Below, in pieces: positions 1-8,681 of a stretch of DNA of 42,032 nucleotides. Both the position numbers and the translations under genes were made by a program. The stretch is from an uncultured Collinsella sp. (GTDB taxonomy: Bacteria > Actinomycetota > Coriobacteriia > Coriobacteriales > Coriobacteriaceae). The DNA is taken from contig UQPY01000014.1 of assembly GCA_900542965.1 (NCBI GenBank), positions 1 to 42,032 of the forward strand, given 5' to 3'. Each line of letters starts with the position of its first letter. The first letter of the stretch is position 1. Below the pieces are notes generated by a model. The model was not told where the DNA came from, searched no databases, and saw only the letters and a list, made by a program, of their open reading frames with translations.

Positions 1-1091
1 GTCCACGTGCCGGCCGCGGGGGCAGCGGCAGGAGCCGGTGCGGGGGCGGGAGCCGGAGCCGGCTGCGGGGCAGCCTGCTGCTGTGCCTGGCCGGCGGCGA
101 ACAGCTGGCTGGCGTTCATGCCACCCATGCCACCCGCCATGCCCATGCCCATAAAGCCGGCCATCGCGCCGTTGGGGTTGGCGGCTGCCGCGCGCATCGC
201 ATCGCTCTGGGCGCTGGCGATGTTGGCGGCCGCCATGGTGGGATCGCGCATGACCGCGGCCTTCTGCAGGTCCTTGATCATCTGCTCGTCTTCTTGCGAG
301 GCGGCGATGGAGTTGACGCCAAAGCTCACGATCTCGACGCCGCGCAGGTCGCGCCAGTCGGCCGAGAGGACCTCGTTGAGCGCGCGGGCGAGCTCGGTGG
401 TGTGACCGGGGATAGCGCTGTAGCGGATGCCCATCTCCGAAATCTTGGCAAAGGCGGGCTGCAGGGCGGTGAGCAGCTCGGACTTAAGTTGGCTGTCAAT
501 CTTGTCGCGCGTATAGCTATCGGTCACGTTGCCGCACACGTTGGTGTAGAACAGCAGCGGGTTGGTGATGCGGTACGAATACTCGCCGTTGCAGCGCACG
601 GAGATGTCGACGTCCAGACCAATGTTGTTGTCGACCACGCGGAAGGGCACGGGCGAGGCGGTGCCGTACTTGTTGCCGATGATCTCCTTGGTGTTGATGA
701 AGTAGACACGCTGGTCTTTGCCCGCGTCGCCGCCAAAGGTAAAGCGGCTGCCGATATTGGCGAACGTCTCCTTGATGGAGTCGCCCAGGCTGCCGCTAAA
801 GACGCTCGGCTCGCTGCCGGTGTCGAAGACGAACTCGCCAGGCTCCAGCGCGACCTCGATGATCTTGCCGTTTTGCACCACGAGCATGCCCTGGCCGTCG
901 TTGACGGCGATGACCGAGCCGTTGGAGATGACGTTGTCCTCGCCGCGTGTGTTGGAGCTGCGGCCGCCGGTGCGCTTGCTGCCCTTGCAGGCTAAGACGT
1001 CAGCGGGCATCGATTCGCAATAGATAAATTCCTTCCACTGGTCGGCCATGACGCCGCCGGCAGCGCCCAATCCAGCTTTCAAGAGTCCCAT
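1..1091 (-). CDS. SPFH (stomatin/prohibitin-like) domain protein, 3' end missing
   Basis: About 363 codons are visible and the gene runs off the left edge without a stop. The start is ATG at 1091, preceded by AAAGGAAGATCACC. The N-terminus MGLLKAGLGAAGGVMADQWK followed by EFIYCESMPADVLACKG is typical of the SPFH family often labelled 'virion core protein' (COG4260). A band-7-like core follows, with the phrase GDVDISVRCNGEYSYRI-like around residues 170-190, then an Ala/Met/Gly-rich stretch and a Pro-Ala repeat linker. In this family the linker normally leads into a C-terminal zinc ribbon, which is probably what lies outside the window. No signal peptide or clear membrane span is seen. It is the last gene of a likely three-gene minus-strand operon with two zinc-finger proteins, 48 nt after the preceding stop. 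The cellular role is unknown; membrane or protein-quality scaffolding is only a family-based guess. Confidence 0.8.
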   Translation of the reverse strand, partial: MGLLKAGLGAAGGVMADQWKEFIYCESMPADVLACKGSKRTGGRSSNTRGEDNVISNGSVIAVNDGQGMLVVQNGKIIEVALEPGEFVFDTGSEPSVFSGSLGDSIKETFANIGSRFTFGGDAGKDQRVYFINTKEIIGNKYGTASPVPFRVVDNNIGLDVDISVRCNGEYSYRITNPLLFYTNVCGNVTDSYTRDKIDSQLKSELLTALQPAFAKISEMGIRYSAIPGHTTELARALNEVLSADWRDLRGVEIVSFGVNSIAASQEDEQMIKDLQKAAVMRDPTMAAANIASAQSDAMRAAAANPNGAMAGFMGMGMAGGMGGMNASQLFAAGQAQQQAAPQPAPAPAPAPAPAAAPAAGTW

Positions 1092-1139
1092 GGTGATCTT
1101 CCTTTCTCGTCAAAGGCCGGGTGGTATTGGTCAGAATGG

Positions 1140-2462
1140 TTAATCGTCCTTGTTGTCCTTCATGACAACTGAGGTCTCGGTATGGCTGAAGGTGTCGTGC
1201 TTCTCGGTTAGGTCGAGCTCGCCACAGTAGCAATCGGCGTGGGTGGCTTCGTTGGCTGTCTTGAGCTGGCCTACTAGCAGTACGTCCGCGATGATTACGA
1301 TGATCAGCGGCGCGACGATGTTGATGAGGATGCCCTCGACGTCAAAGGTGAGGTAGTCCGGATCGAAGGCATTCCCACCCATAAAGAGAATCTGGGAGAG
1401 GACAAACCCGATCACAAAGAACAGCACCGAGGCGATGGCGAGCTTGGGCTTGGAGCAGGGGAGCTCGCCGACCATGCGACCGGTCTGGCCGTTCATGGCA
1501 AACAGATAACTCTTGCCGTTCCACGAGGTGGAAAGCATCCACACGGGGAACAGGGCGTAGTCGCTGTCTTCCCAGGTGTAGTCGAGCTGCTTGCTTTCGA
1601 CCGTGGCGTCGTCATACTCGTCGACGACGGTCTCGCGCAGGGCCGAAATCGTACTTTCTTCCATACGACGCTCGGCGCGCGCCTTGCAGGTCTCGCAATC
1701 CTCGTCGTAGCGGTTGGCGATATAGCCGGGCATATACGCGACCGAAAACGGACGCAGCGCGTCGTAGTCAAACGGCTCGATGGCGTCCATATGGCCGTCG
1801 GGCATCTTGGACGATCCGTCGACGGGCACGCGCTTAAACGAGACGTTTCCCTTGCGGTAGGCATCGTAGTGGTCGGTGGTCGTGACGGTGCGGTCGGATT
1901 CCTCGGTTACGGTCTCGTTGGTCGCATCAAAGCACACTTCGCCGTCCACGCGGGCGCCGTAAAGCCAAAACGGCACGTAAACGCCTTGGACTTCGTCGAT
2001 ATGGTTACCGGTGACAAAGCTCTTGGGCAGCAGAATCTTGCCTTTGTAGTGCTCCTTGAGCGCGGCCATAACGTCATCGCGTCCGAGCTTAAACGGGATC
2101 ACCAGGTCGGGTGAGAAGTCGCCTGAGAGCTGGCCAGGTGCCACGGCGGGGTTGCCGCAGTACGGACAGGTGGTGACGGCGACGGTGCCGTCCGAGACCA
2201 GCTCGGCACCGCACGACGAGCAGATGTAGCCGGCGTTTTGAGCCAGCTCCTGCACGGCATCGTCGACAGCAGGCTTGGGGGCCGCGGCTGCGGCATCGGC
2301 TTTGGCATCTGCCTTGTCCTGGCGCTCGCGATAGAGGGCCTCGACTTCTTCGACTTCAAAACGCGAATCGCAGTAGTCGCAGACGAGCTTTTGCTCGGCA
2401 CTGGCAAAGTGAAGGGGGCCGCCACACGCGGGGCACTGATAGTTGACACTCTCGAAGGCCAT
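1140..2462 (-). CDS. double zinc-ribbon (TFIIB-type) membrane protein
   Basis: 440 residues; ATG at 2462 with AAAGGA upstream. The N-terminal zinc ribbon uses C10, C13, C28 and C31. A charged Ala-rich linker leads to a second ribbon at about residues 80-103 (CSSCG...CPYCG). A long soluble middle region follows, and two hydrophobic segments lie near residues 350-400 (around LAIASVLFFVIGFVLS and LINIVAPLIIVIIADVLLVG), so the C-terminal part is membrane-embedded. Proteins of this type are usually annotated 'TFIIB-type zinc ribbon-containing' or 'replication restart helicase-like zinc ribbon'. There is no helicase domain here, so a DNA-repair label would be misleading. It lies 24 nt after the DUF4428 gene and before the SPFH gene in the same direction. 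Function unknown; membrane association shared with the SPFH neighbour is an inference. Confidence 0.8.
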   Translation of the reverse strand: MAFESVNYQCPACGGPLHFASAEQKLVCDYCDSRFEVEEVEALYRERQDKADAKADAAAAAPKPAVDDAVQELAQNAGYICSSCGAELVSDGTVAVTTCPYCGNPAVAPGQLSGDFSPDLVIPFKLGRDDVMAALKEHYKGKILLPKSFVTGNHIDEVQGVYVPFWLYGARVDGEVCFDATNETVTEESDRTVTTTDHYDAYRKGNVSFKRVPVDGSSKMPDGHMDAIEPFDYDALRPFSVAYMPGYIANRYDEDCETCKARAERRMEESTISALRETVVDEYDDATVESKQLDYTWEDSDYALFPVWMLSTSWNGKSYLFAMNGQTGRMVGELPCSKPKLAIASVLFFVIGFVLSQILFMGGNAFDPDYLTFDVEGILINIVAPLIIVIIADVLLVGQLKTANEATHADCYCGELDLTEKHDTFSHTETSVVMKDNKDD

Positions 2463-2486
2463 GATCGGTCCTTTCCGTGCCGGAGG

Positions 2487-3224
2487 CTATGCGCCGATGG
2501 CGCCGCCGCAGTATTCGCAGCGCCCACTGGCATCGGGAATGGTGGTTGCACCGCAGAAGGGGCAGGTGACCGCGGTCTTGGGGGCCTTGGCGGCCACGAC
2601 GCTGTCGCGCGTTTCCTGGCGCAGCTGCACCAGCGCATCGCGAACTTCGGTTGCCTGCCGCTTGGCCTCGCGGTACTCGATGGACCCGCGCTGATCGATG
2701 GTGGAGTCGTTCACGCGCAGGTTGATCTCGGTAAAGTACGGCGTGTTGACGTGGATGGTCAGATTAAAGTCGTAATCCAGGTCGTAGCGCGGCGGGTTGT
2801 AGCTCTCGCGCTCGCCGTCCTTGGTCTCGCGATAGATCTCGGTGCGGTGCTCGTCAATATCCATATCGCAGCCGAGTACCTGCGAAAACTCGATGATGTC
2901 GGGGTTGGCATCGCGCCAGCGGCTCTGCGAAGTGATGATCAGCAGGCCCGCGTCTTCGTCGAGCATGATGTTAGTGCGCCCGGCAGAGAGCGTGCGCGTG
3001 GGGTTGAACGAGGCCAGGCGCTCGGCGTTGGCCTCGCGGTAGGCGAGCTGCTCACGGATATCGTCCGCGGTGCTGGAGCGATAGCCGTGGAAGAAGGGGG
3101 AGAGCTTGCCGACGCACTCTTTGCACAGGTAGCCTTCGTTGATCTTGGTCTTTCCCAAAAGCCCCAGTTCGGTACCGCAAATCGCGCACTCTTTCTTCTC
3201 GAACATCTTGTCAAAGAAGCCCAT
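2487..3224 (-). CDS. DUF4428 domain protein with N- and C-terminal zinc knuckles
   Basis: 245 residues; first gene of the likely three-gene minus-strand operon. The start ATG at 3224 has a purine-rich GGGAGGCAGCC upstream. The N-terminus holds a treble-clef-like CxxC pair (C13, C16 and C34, C37), which is the DUF4428 signature. The middle is a predicted beta-rich region carrying SRWRDANPDIIEFSQVLGC and a strand-rich stretch up to about residue 175. The C-terminus carries a second zinc ribbon, CPFCG...CEYCG, ending in GGAIGA. No membrane segment or signal peptide is seen, so it is probably cytoplasmic. All three proteins of the cluster have, or are expected to have, zinc ribbons. Function is not known; a binding partner role for the SPFH assembly is inference. 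Confidence 0.8.
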   Translation of the reverse strand: MGFFDKMFEKKECAICGTELGLLGKTKINEGYLCKECVGKLSPFFHGYRSSTADDIREQLAYREANAERLASFNPTRTLSAGRTNIMLDEDAGLLIITSQSRWRDANPDIIEFSQVLGCDMDIDEHRTEIYRETKDGERESYNPPRYDLDYDFNLTIHVNTPYFTEINLRVNDSTIDQRGSIEYREAKRQATEVRDALVQLRQETRDSVVAAKAPKTAVTCPFCGATTIPDASGRCEYCGGAIGA

Positions 3225-3345
3225 GGCTGCCTCCCATCAACAGGTAGCGTGTGTCACTTTTGATGATGGGGGAGTGCGTGATCTTTCACGATACCCAGAC
3301 GGCTCAACGAGTCTCCACAACTGGGACACATGGCCCATTTTTGAC

Positions 3346-3420
3346 CAGTCACCGGGGACACTCTTCGGCCACTCATTGGGGACGTACTTAAATGAGTGGC
3401 AGTTGGGGACACTCCTTGCC
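3346..3420. repeat. family A hairpin repeat, copy 1
   Basis: Between the DUF4428 start and the DUF1593 stop. A 10-bp perfect inverted repeat, GCCACTCATT (3368-3377) and AATGAGTGGC (3391-3400), encloses GGGGACGTACTTA. It is flanked by degenerate GGGGACACTC units. Related copies lie at 10041-10091 and 15405-15511. The rest of 3225-3441 shows nothing codable; a further GGGACA-type unit is present near 3323. Confidence 0.7.
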
Positions 3421-3441
3421 GAATGTGGGGTCTGCCACTTG

Positions 3442-4953
3442 CTATGCCACGGTCACGGCAACTTGGGCGTAGCGGCTGCAGGGGCGCTCGGCGCGCGTCT
3501 GCACGGTAAGGGTGAGCACGAAGCGGTCGTCGGGCTGCGCGTCGGCGGGTACGATGAAAGCGGCGCTCACCGTGCATTCCTGCCACAGCGAAAGATCCTG
3601 CGCGCCTGCATAGCTCGACGGGTCCACGGCGACATCCCAATGTGCATCGAAGCCCTTGTCGTCGGGGTCGACGATGGTCGCTGCGAGGGCGACGCGCTCG
3701 CCGGCTGTAGCGCTGCAGTCGGCCGTGACCTCGACAACATATGCCGGATGCGAGCAGGCTGCCGGATCATGGGCGCACCATTGCGCGCGGGCGGCAAAAT
3801 CTTCCTGATAGGTGCGCAGATAGGGATTGGGGTTGTCGCCTGCGGGCGTGCCGATGGCGGCAAAACCGGCGGGTGCGTCCGCATCGGGATGCCCATCAAG
3901 AAACATGCGACCGAGCAGCGTATCGAAGCCGCGGTTATCGATACCGCGCAGGCCAAACGGCAGCAGCGAAATATAGGTCATGCTGTCGCCTTCGGCCATA
4001 AAGTCGCCGCGCTCAAACTGCATCGCGGGCATGCCTTCTAGACCCCAATCCAGACGGGCATGCTTGCCAAACTGAAAGCGCTCGGGCTCGTTTTCGTAGA
4101 TCTTGCCATCGCCATAGAGCATATAGCGCGCCATGAGGGGGCCGTTGCCCTGCGTGAGATTCTGCTCGGGCCAAGGAGCCTTAAACAGTGGCAGCGTATC
4201 GGGCTGAGCCGTCTTGGCGTCGACATAGCCGCCATACATATAGGGCACACGCCAAAAGATGAGCTCGGGAAAGAGCTCGCGCCCATGGTCGAGCCACGAA
4301 TTGTCCTGCCCCACGCCATCGGCAACGCCCATCACGCGCACCTTCTGATAGACACGCTGCTGCACGGAAGGCCACTCGGGCGTATCACGATAACGCTCGG
4401 CAATGCTCATGAGGGCGCGAACGATGGTATTCATACCACCCCAGCTGAGCAGCCATAACGTACGCGGATCATCATCTAAAATCGCCTGCGCAATTACGCG
4501 GGACCCCTCAGTTTCCTCAGTCACATCGCCCTCAAAGGCAACATTTCCCACAAAGGTGCGCTCGACCATCTGGGCGGGCGTGGGAAACGGCGGCTCACCG
4601 GCAGCGGCCGCATTTGCCTGCAACTGCGGCCAAGCCTGGGCATATTCATTACTCCAGAGACTTTCGATCCAATGCTCGGGAAACGGACGATACTCACGAA
4701 GCTCCCCGGCCAGCGGATCGGGCTCATGAGGCACAACGGCCCACTCGTAAGAGCGACGCCCTTTGGTCCGCCAATGCGAATTCACCTCGCCGAGCGTATG
4801 GACGCCATCGCCAAGAAAGTGATACTGCGAAGCCGTATACACCACAGCCTGAACATCAAGCACATTAAGATACAGAGCCAAATGAATAAGCGAGTTCATA
4901 TCGTCGACTTCCATATCAGTAGTAACAATCACCCGAGTCAACTCTTGGGACAT
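3442..4953 (-). CDS. DUF1593 / nucleoside-hydrolase-like (Sde182-type) protein
   Basis: 503 residues. The ATG at 4953 is chosen because GGAG lies 8 nt before it; the longer in-frame ATG at 4977 has no such site. The N-terminus reads VIVTTDMEVDDMNSLIHLAL, the Asp-rich calcium-site motif of nucleoside-hydrolase-like proteins. The N-terminal half, to about residue 300, matches the DUF1593 fold pattern (LLSWGGMNTIVRAL, VMGVADGVGQDNSW). The C-terminal ~90 residues form a predicted beta-sandwich. Known relatives are usually secreted and act on plant polysaccharides, but no signal peptide is visible here, which suggests a cytoplasmic substrate. It is transcribed in the same direction as the alpha/beta hydrolase upstream, with a long hairpin between them. 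The actual substrate is unknown. Confidence 0.75.
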   Translation of the reverse strand: MSQELTRVIVTTDMEVDDMNSLIHLALYLNVLDVQAVVYTASQYHFLGDGVHTLGEVNSHWRTKGRRSYEWAVVPHEPDPLAGELREYRPFPEHWIESLWSNEYAQAWPQLQANAAAAGEPPFPTPAQMVERTFVGNVAFEGDVTEETEGSRVIAQAILDDDPRTLWLLSWGGMNTIVRALMSIAERYRDTPEWPSVQQRVYQKVRVMGVADGVGQDNSWLDHGRELFPELIFWRVPYMYGGYVDAKTAQPDTLPLFKAPWPEQNLTQGNGPLMARYMLYGDGKIYENEPERFQFGKHARLDWGLEGMPAMQFERGDFMAEGDSMTYISLLPFGLRGIDNRGFDTLLGRMFLDGHPDADAPAGFAAIGTPAGDNPNPYLRTYQEDFAARAQWCAHDPAACSHPAYVVEVTADCSATAGERVALAATIVDPDDKGFDAHWDVAVDPSSYAGAQDLSLWQECTVSAAFIVPADAQPDDRFVLTLTVQTRAERPCSRYAQVAVTVA

Positions 4954-5081
4954 AGGAACAGCTCCAATCAAAATCAATTCAGCCAGTTACGCGCAATGCA
5001 AGACGGGACCCACGCCCCCATCGCCACCGACCCGGCGTGCTGCCGGAAGCGGCCGGTCAGGGTCTCAGCAATGGAAACACA

Positions 5082-5204
5082 GCGGGCACTGGGGTTTACC
5101 TCTGCAAACATTTCGCAGGGGGCATGGTCCGGCGCAGCGCGAAGCGCAAAGCGCCGAACCATGCATGCCCGAGGACGTTTGCAGAGGTAAACCCCAGTGC
5201 CCGC
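5082..5204. repeat. long nested inverted repeat (family E, copy 1)
   Basis: A 28-bp perfect inverted repeat: arms 5082-5109 and 5177-5204, beginning GCGGGCACTGGGGTTTACC. A second inner stem (GGGGGCATGGTCCGGCGC against GCGCCGAACCATGCATGCCC) and a GCGCGAAGCGC apex make a nearly continuous stem. It lies between the hydrolase stop (5216) and the DUF1593 start (4953), where it would affect read-through from one to the other. There is no run of T, so it is not a classical terminator. Confidence 0.85.
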
Positions 5205-5215
5205 GAAGGGACGGA

Positions 5216-6553
5216 TTACCTATCGACCCTGGCTGACCACTCCCAGCAGCCCACCGGCTCGCCGTCGATGAGCACGTTGCCCCCGTCGAAGTCTTGATAA
5301 CACAGGTCGTTGAATTGGTGGATCCACACGCCGTGGTTGAACGTCTTCTTGGGCGAGCCGTCGGCCTCGCGGTAGCGTCCGGTCAGGTCCTCGACATGGC
5401 TAAAGTAGGTGAGGTGCACGTTGGCGCCGGCGTCACGCAGGCGCGCCGTGAGCGGCAGCACGGTCTGTTGCGGAGACACGAGCTCGTCGCCCTTGGAGTG
5501 CGTAAACCACAGCGGCGTCTTGGCGAGCGCGGCTACGTCCTCGTCCGTGGCGTTGTACCACGGGGCACAGCAGGGAAGGCCCGCGGCAAAGAAATCGGGG
5601 TAGTCGGCGCACAGGCGCAGGGTCATAAAGCCGCCGTTGGAAAGACCGGCGACCACGATGCGGTCGGTGTCGATGCGGTCGGCGTGCTCGGCGACAAACT
5701 CGTCGATGAGCGCCTTGAGCACGGGGGAGTAGATACTCTGGTTGGAGCGGCCGAGCTGCTCGACGCCGTTATCCATCCAAAACGTGGGCGACTGCGGCAC
5801 GAGCACCCAGGCAAAGCCGCCAAAGTAGCGCTGGATTTGCGCCTGGCTAATGGCTGTCACGCGGTTGCCGATATAGGCGCGCGTGGCACCTTCGCCCTGC
5901 GTGGCACCCTTGCCTTCGCCGGCGCCGTGCAGGTACACCACGAGCGGGGCCTTTTGGGGCACGACCGTGGTCTCGGGCGCGAAGGGATTGAAGCAGGCCG
6001 AGTCCTCTGCCTTAAAGTTGGGCTCAAAGAAGCCGTACTCGAGCGCGATGCCATTGACGGCGGTCTTTTGTACGGCATTGCTCCAGCCCTTGAGCGCGGG
6101 GCAGATGTCGCCGCGACAGGTATCGAAGACCAGGCCGCAGGTGGGGTCGTCGCCGTCGTTGCCGGGAAGAGCCGCGAGCTGTGTGACGTGCAGCTGGTCA
6201 TCGAGCATGCGCGAGCCCATGACGCCGCCTTCGATCTTTTTGGTCAGGCGCTGCTCGGCGACCTCGAGTGCCACATGGGTGCCCACGGCGAGCTTGCGGC
6301 CGTTCTCGTCACACGGATACGCGGCGAGAACGTCGATGTAACCCACGGAGGGCGCGGCATGGTCGGCGCCGTGCTCCCTGCGCATCAGGACCTCGCCCGT
6401 GCGCTCGTGACGCTCTACATATATATGGAAAGCGTTCGCATCGACATCGTTGGCGCGCACGGTGCAGGGTAGGTCGAGAACGACCTTGCTGATCCAGGGG
6501 CCAAAGTCACCCAAGGTGGTGACGGTTGCGTAGGTGCACGATTTGAGTTCCAT
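5216..6553 (-). CDS. alpha/beta hydrolase, prolyl-oligopeptidase / esterase-like
   Basis: 445 residues. The ATG at 6553 follows AAGGGAGGCAGCTC, an excellent ribosome-binding site; the longer in-frame start at 6610 lacks one and would overlap the operator-like palindrome. An N-terminal beta-rich domain of about 200 residues precedes the hydrolase fold. The oxyanion region is VVYLHGAGEG, the nucleophile elbow is GLSNGG with S305, and the acid and histidine probably come from the THSKGDELVSP and FNHGVW regions. This domain order resembles esterases acting on esterified sugars or PHB-depolymerase-like enzymes. No signal peptide is present, so it is likely cytoplasmic. It diverges from the PTS EIIBC gene and shares TAAAC/GTTTA palindromes with it, which suggests removal of acyl groups from imported glycosides. 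That role is inference. Confidence 0.8.
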   Translation of the reverse strand: MELKSCTYATVTTLGDFGPWISKVVLDLPCTVRANDVDANAFHIYVERHERTGEVLMRREHGADHAAPSVGYIDVLAAYPCDENGRKLAVGTHVALEVAEQRLTKKIEGGVMGSRMLDDQLHVTQLAALPGNDGDDPTCGLVFDTCRGDICPALKGWSNAVQKTAVNGIALEYGFFEPNFKAEDSACFNPFAPETTVVPQKAPLVVYLHGAGEGKGATQGEGATRAYIGNRVTAISQAQIQRYFGGFAWVLVPQSPTFWMDNGVEQLGRSNQSIYSPVLKALIDEFVAEHADRIDTDRIVVAGLSNGGFMTLRLCADYPDFFAAGLPCCAPWYNATDEDVAALAKTPLWFTHSKGDELVSPQQTVLPLTARLRDAGANVHLTYFSHVEDLTGRYREADGSPKKTFNHGVWIHQFNDLCYQDFDGGNVLIDGEPVGCWEWSARVDR

Positions 6554-6602
6554 GAGCTGCCTCCCTTGTGCCGCGAGAGCTAAACGTGTGCGGCAATACA
6601 AT

Positions 6603-6616
6603 CTAAACATGTTTAG
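6603..6616. promoter_or_regulatory. palindromic operator candidate upstream of the hydrolase
   Basis: CTAAACATGTTTAG is a perfect 14-bp palindrome. On the minus strand it sits between TTTACA (6622-6617), a -35-like hexamer, and a weak -10-like TATTGC, the classic position for a repressor site. Related half-sites recur across 6554-7043. Confidence 0.5.
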
Positions 6617-6685
6617 TGTAAAGCAGAATTAGAGAATAAGCAGATGAACTCGGTAAACGGTCAAATCAAACACTCAATGAACTAC

Positions 6686-6699
6686 TAAACACTCGTTTA
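6686..6699. promoter_or_regulatory. second TAAAC-N4-GTTTA inverted repeat
   Basis: TAAACACTCGTTTA lies in the middle of the 490-nt gap between the divergent hydrolase and PTS genes. An unrelated inverted repeat, TTGTTGA-N4-TCAACAA, lies at 6719-6736. The rest of the gap is AT-rich with no ORF worth calling. Confidence 0.4.
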
Positions 6700-6909
6700 C
6701 TACTATCTAGCAGGGCTTTTGTTGATGAGTCAACAAGGAATTTGGGTGACAGATTATATAAAATCCCACGTAGACGGCCATTTATAAATAAACGGCACTA
6801 TATGTAATGCCTTGGCATTCAATTACGTTCACCCCCGATTTCCTACCGTTCACCGGACTGCAAACGGCAAAACTGCCACAAATTCAACGCTGCGTGTAAA
6901 CTAAGCGCT

Positions 6910-6937
6910 GTAAACGTTCAGTAAACAGATTGTTTAC
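6910..6937. promoter_or_regulatory. operator-like GTAAAC cluster upstream of PTS EIIBC
   Basis: GTAAACAGATTGTTTAC (6921-6937) is a 7-3-7 palindrome. Its left arm also forms a direct repeat with GTAAAC at 6910-6915, and another GTAAAC is at 6896-6901. A -10-like TATAGT lies downstream at 6974-6979 without a good -35. The half-sites match those upstream of the divergent hydrolase, implying one shared regulator, which is not encoded in the window. Confidence 0.5.
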
Positions 6938-7043
6938 GACAGCGTATCCAAGGGTTCGGTAACCGTAAGGGGTTATAGTCACCGGGCCAAAGGCGTGCCT
7001 GCGCCCAAGCGATTAGGCACACGATGATATGGGGAGGGGTCCC

Positions 7044-8471
7044 ATGGCAGTAGATAACAAGCAGATTGCCACCGATGTCCTCGAGCTCGTGGGCGGTGCG
7101 GAGAATGTTGCCGTCGCCACCAACTGCATGACGCGCCTGCGTCTGACGCTCAAGGATAACAGCAAGGCCGACGTGGAGAAGATCAAGAAGGTCAAGGGTG
7201 TTCTGGGTTGCCAGTTCGCCGGCAGCCAGCTCCAGGTCATCATCGGCCAGAACGTGCCCAAGGTGCTCGCCGAGTTCGTCGCCATGTCCGGCGTCAAGCA
7301 GGGTGCCGCGGTCGACGAGAACCTCGACGCTCCTAAGGAGAAGTTTGAGCTCAAGAACCTGCCCAATATCATCCTTGACTACCTGTCGGGCTCCATGACC
7401 CAGCTGATCCCGCTGCTCATGGCCGGCGGTCTGTTCCGCACCATCGCTGCGGTTCTTGGCCCCACCATGCTCGGCGTTCTCTCCGATACCGATCCGACCT
7501 ACACGTTCCTCTACACCACCCTGTACGAGGCCACGTTTACCTTTATCCCCATCTATCTGGGCTATGCCGCTGCTAAGAAGCTCGGCGCCTCTCCGGTGCT
7601 CGGCATGCTCCTCGGCGGTGCTCTCATGGCCCCGTCCGTTGTGAGCGTCGCGACTCAGGAGGGTGGCGGAATCATCTCCGTCTACGGCATCCAGATCGCC
7701 GCTGCCAACTACCAGCAGTCCGTCCTGCCGATCATCCTCTCGGTGCCCGTCCTGTACTTTGTTGAGAAGTTCTTTAAGAAGGTCATGCCCGACGTGCTGT
7801 CCACGGTCTTCACGCCGTTCTGCACCATGATCGTCACCATCCCCATCGCCTTCATCGTCCTTGCGCCGATCGGTAACGAAATCGGTACGCTGATTGCCAA
7901 CGCCCTCTTTGGTCTCGCCGACCTTGGTGGTATCGGCATCCTGATCGTCATGGCCGTCCTCGGCGCCTTCTGGCAGCTCTTCGTGGTCTGCGGCATGCAC
8001 ATGCCCGTCATCCTGCTCGCTCAGGTTCAGATCATCGCCGCCGGCTACGATCCCTTCGTCTTCGTTTCTACCAACTGCGCTATGGCCGCTGTCTGGGGCT
8101 GCGCCTTCGGTGCCTTCCTCAAGATGAGGAACCCCGACGAGAAGGGTCTTGCCCTGGGTTACGTCATCTCCGCCATCGCCGGCGGCGTCACCGAGCCCGC
8201 GCTCTTCGGTATCCTCATGCGCTTCCGTCGCACCATGCTCGGCATGTTCATTGGCGGTGCCATCGGCGCTGTGTTCTCCGGCCTCATGGGTGTTACCTAC
8301 TACCTGGCCGGCGGTGCCTCCAACTTCCTGGTCTTCACCAACTACCTGCAGGGTGGCCAGATGAACACCGTCTGGGCTATCGTCGGTATGGCAATCTCCT
8401 TTGTCATCGCCGCTGCCGTCGTCTTTGCCACTGGCTTCTCCAAGGAGGAGCTCGCCGAGATGGAGGCCTAA
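7044..8471 (+). CDS. PTS EIIBC transporter, glucose/beta-glucoside family
   Basis: 475 residues; ATG at 7044 with GGGGAGGGG at 7031-7039. The EIIB domain (about residues 1-90) carries the phosphocysteine in the motif TNCMTRLRLTLKD (C28). The EIIC domain follows with about ten hydrophobic segments and the family signature GGVTEPALFG near residue 385. No EIIA domain is attached or adjacent, so a shared EIIA must supply phosphate, as in sucrose, trehalose and MurNAc-type EIIBC proteins. It imports and phosphorylates a sugar across the cytoplasmic membrane. The neighbouring DUF4038 glycosidase, ROK kinase and esterase suggest a glycoside rather than a free monosaccharide, but the sequence does not identify it. 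A strong terminator follows, so it may be monocistronic. Confidence 0.92.
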   Translation: MAVDNKQIATDVLELVGGAENVAVATNCMTRLRLTLKDNSKADVEKIKKVKGVLGCQFAGSQLQVIIGQNVPKVLAEFVAMSGVKQGAAVDENLDAPKEKFELKNLPNIILDYLSGSMTQLIPLLMAGGLFRTIAAVLGPTMLGVLSDTDPTYTFLYTTLYEATFTFIPIYLGYAAAKKLGASPVLGMLLGGALMAPSVVSVATQEGGGIISVYGIQIAAANYQQSVLPIILSVPVLYFVEKFFKKVMPDVLSTVFTPFCTMIVTIPIAFIVLAPIGNEIGTLIANALFGLADLGGIGILIVMAVLGAFWQLFVVCGMHMPVILLAQVQIIAAGYDPFVFVSTNCAMAAVWGCAFGAFLKMRNPDEKGLALGYVISAIAGGVTEPALFGILMRFRRTMLGMFIGGAIGAVFSGLMGVTYYLAGGASNFLVFTNYLQGGQMNTVWAIVGMAISFVIAAAVVFATGFSKEELAEMEA

Positions 8472-8511
8472 GGCCAAACCATTCGGTCACATACGACCTT
8501 ACCTACACGAC

Positions 8512-8549
8512 AGGGCCCCGTCAGGCGCAAGCCCGGCGGGGCCCTTCTT
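8512..8549 (+). terminator. intrinsic terminator after PTS EIIBC
   Basis: AGGGCCCCG (8512-8520) pairs with CGGGGCCCT (8537-8545), followed by a short TTCTT tract. Confidence 0.8.
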
Positions 8550-8611
8550 ACAAGGTAGACTGATTGGGGGCGCGCGGATCCCACTCGCCGGGGCTTGCTA
8601 AGCGCCAGGGG

Positions 8612-8636
8612 CTTTCGCGCGGGGTTACCGCGAAAG
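8612..8636. promoter_or_regulatory. inverted repeat in the DUF4038 leader
   Basis: CTTTCGCG and CGCGAAAG separated by 9 nt, 46 nt before the start codon. It could be an operator or an mRNA hairpin. It differs from the TAAAC/GTTTA sites upstream of the PTS gene. Confidence 0.4.
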
Positions 8637-8681
8637 AATCTGCCGGTTCGCAACTCCTTTATCAAACGAAAGGACATGCAG

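Noticed and set aside
6918..8477. 519-codon minus-strand ORF opposite the PTS EIIBC gene
   Set aside because: It is the antisense of an unmistakable EIIBC gene, has no family features and His/Asp/Gly-rich composition typical of antisense frames in GC-rich DNA.
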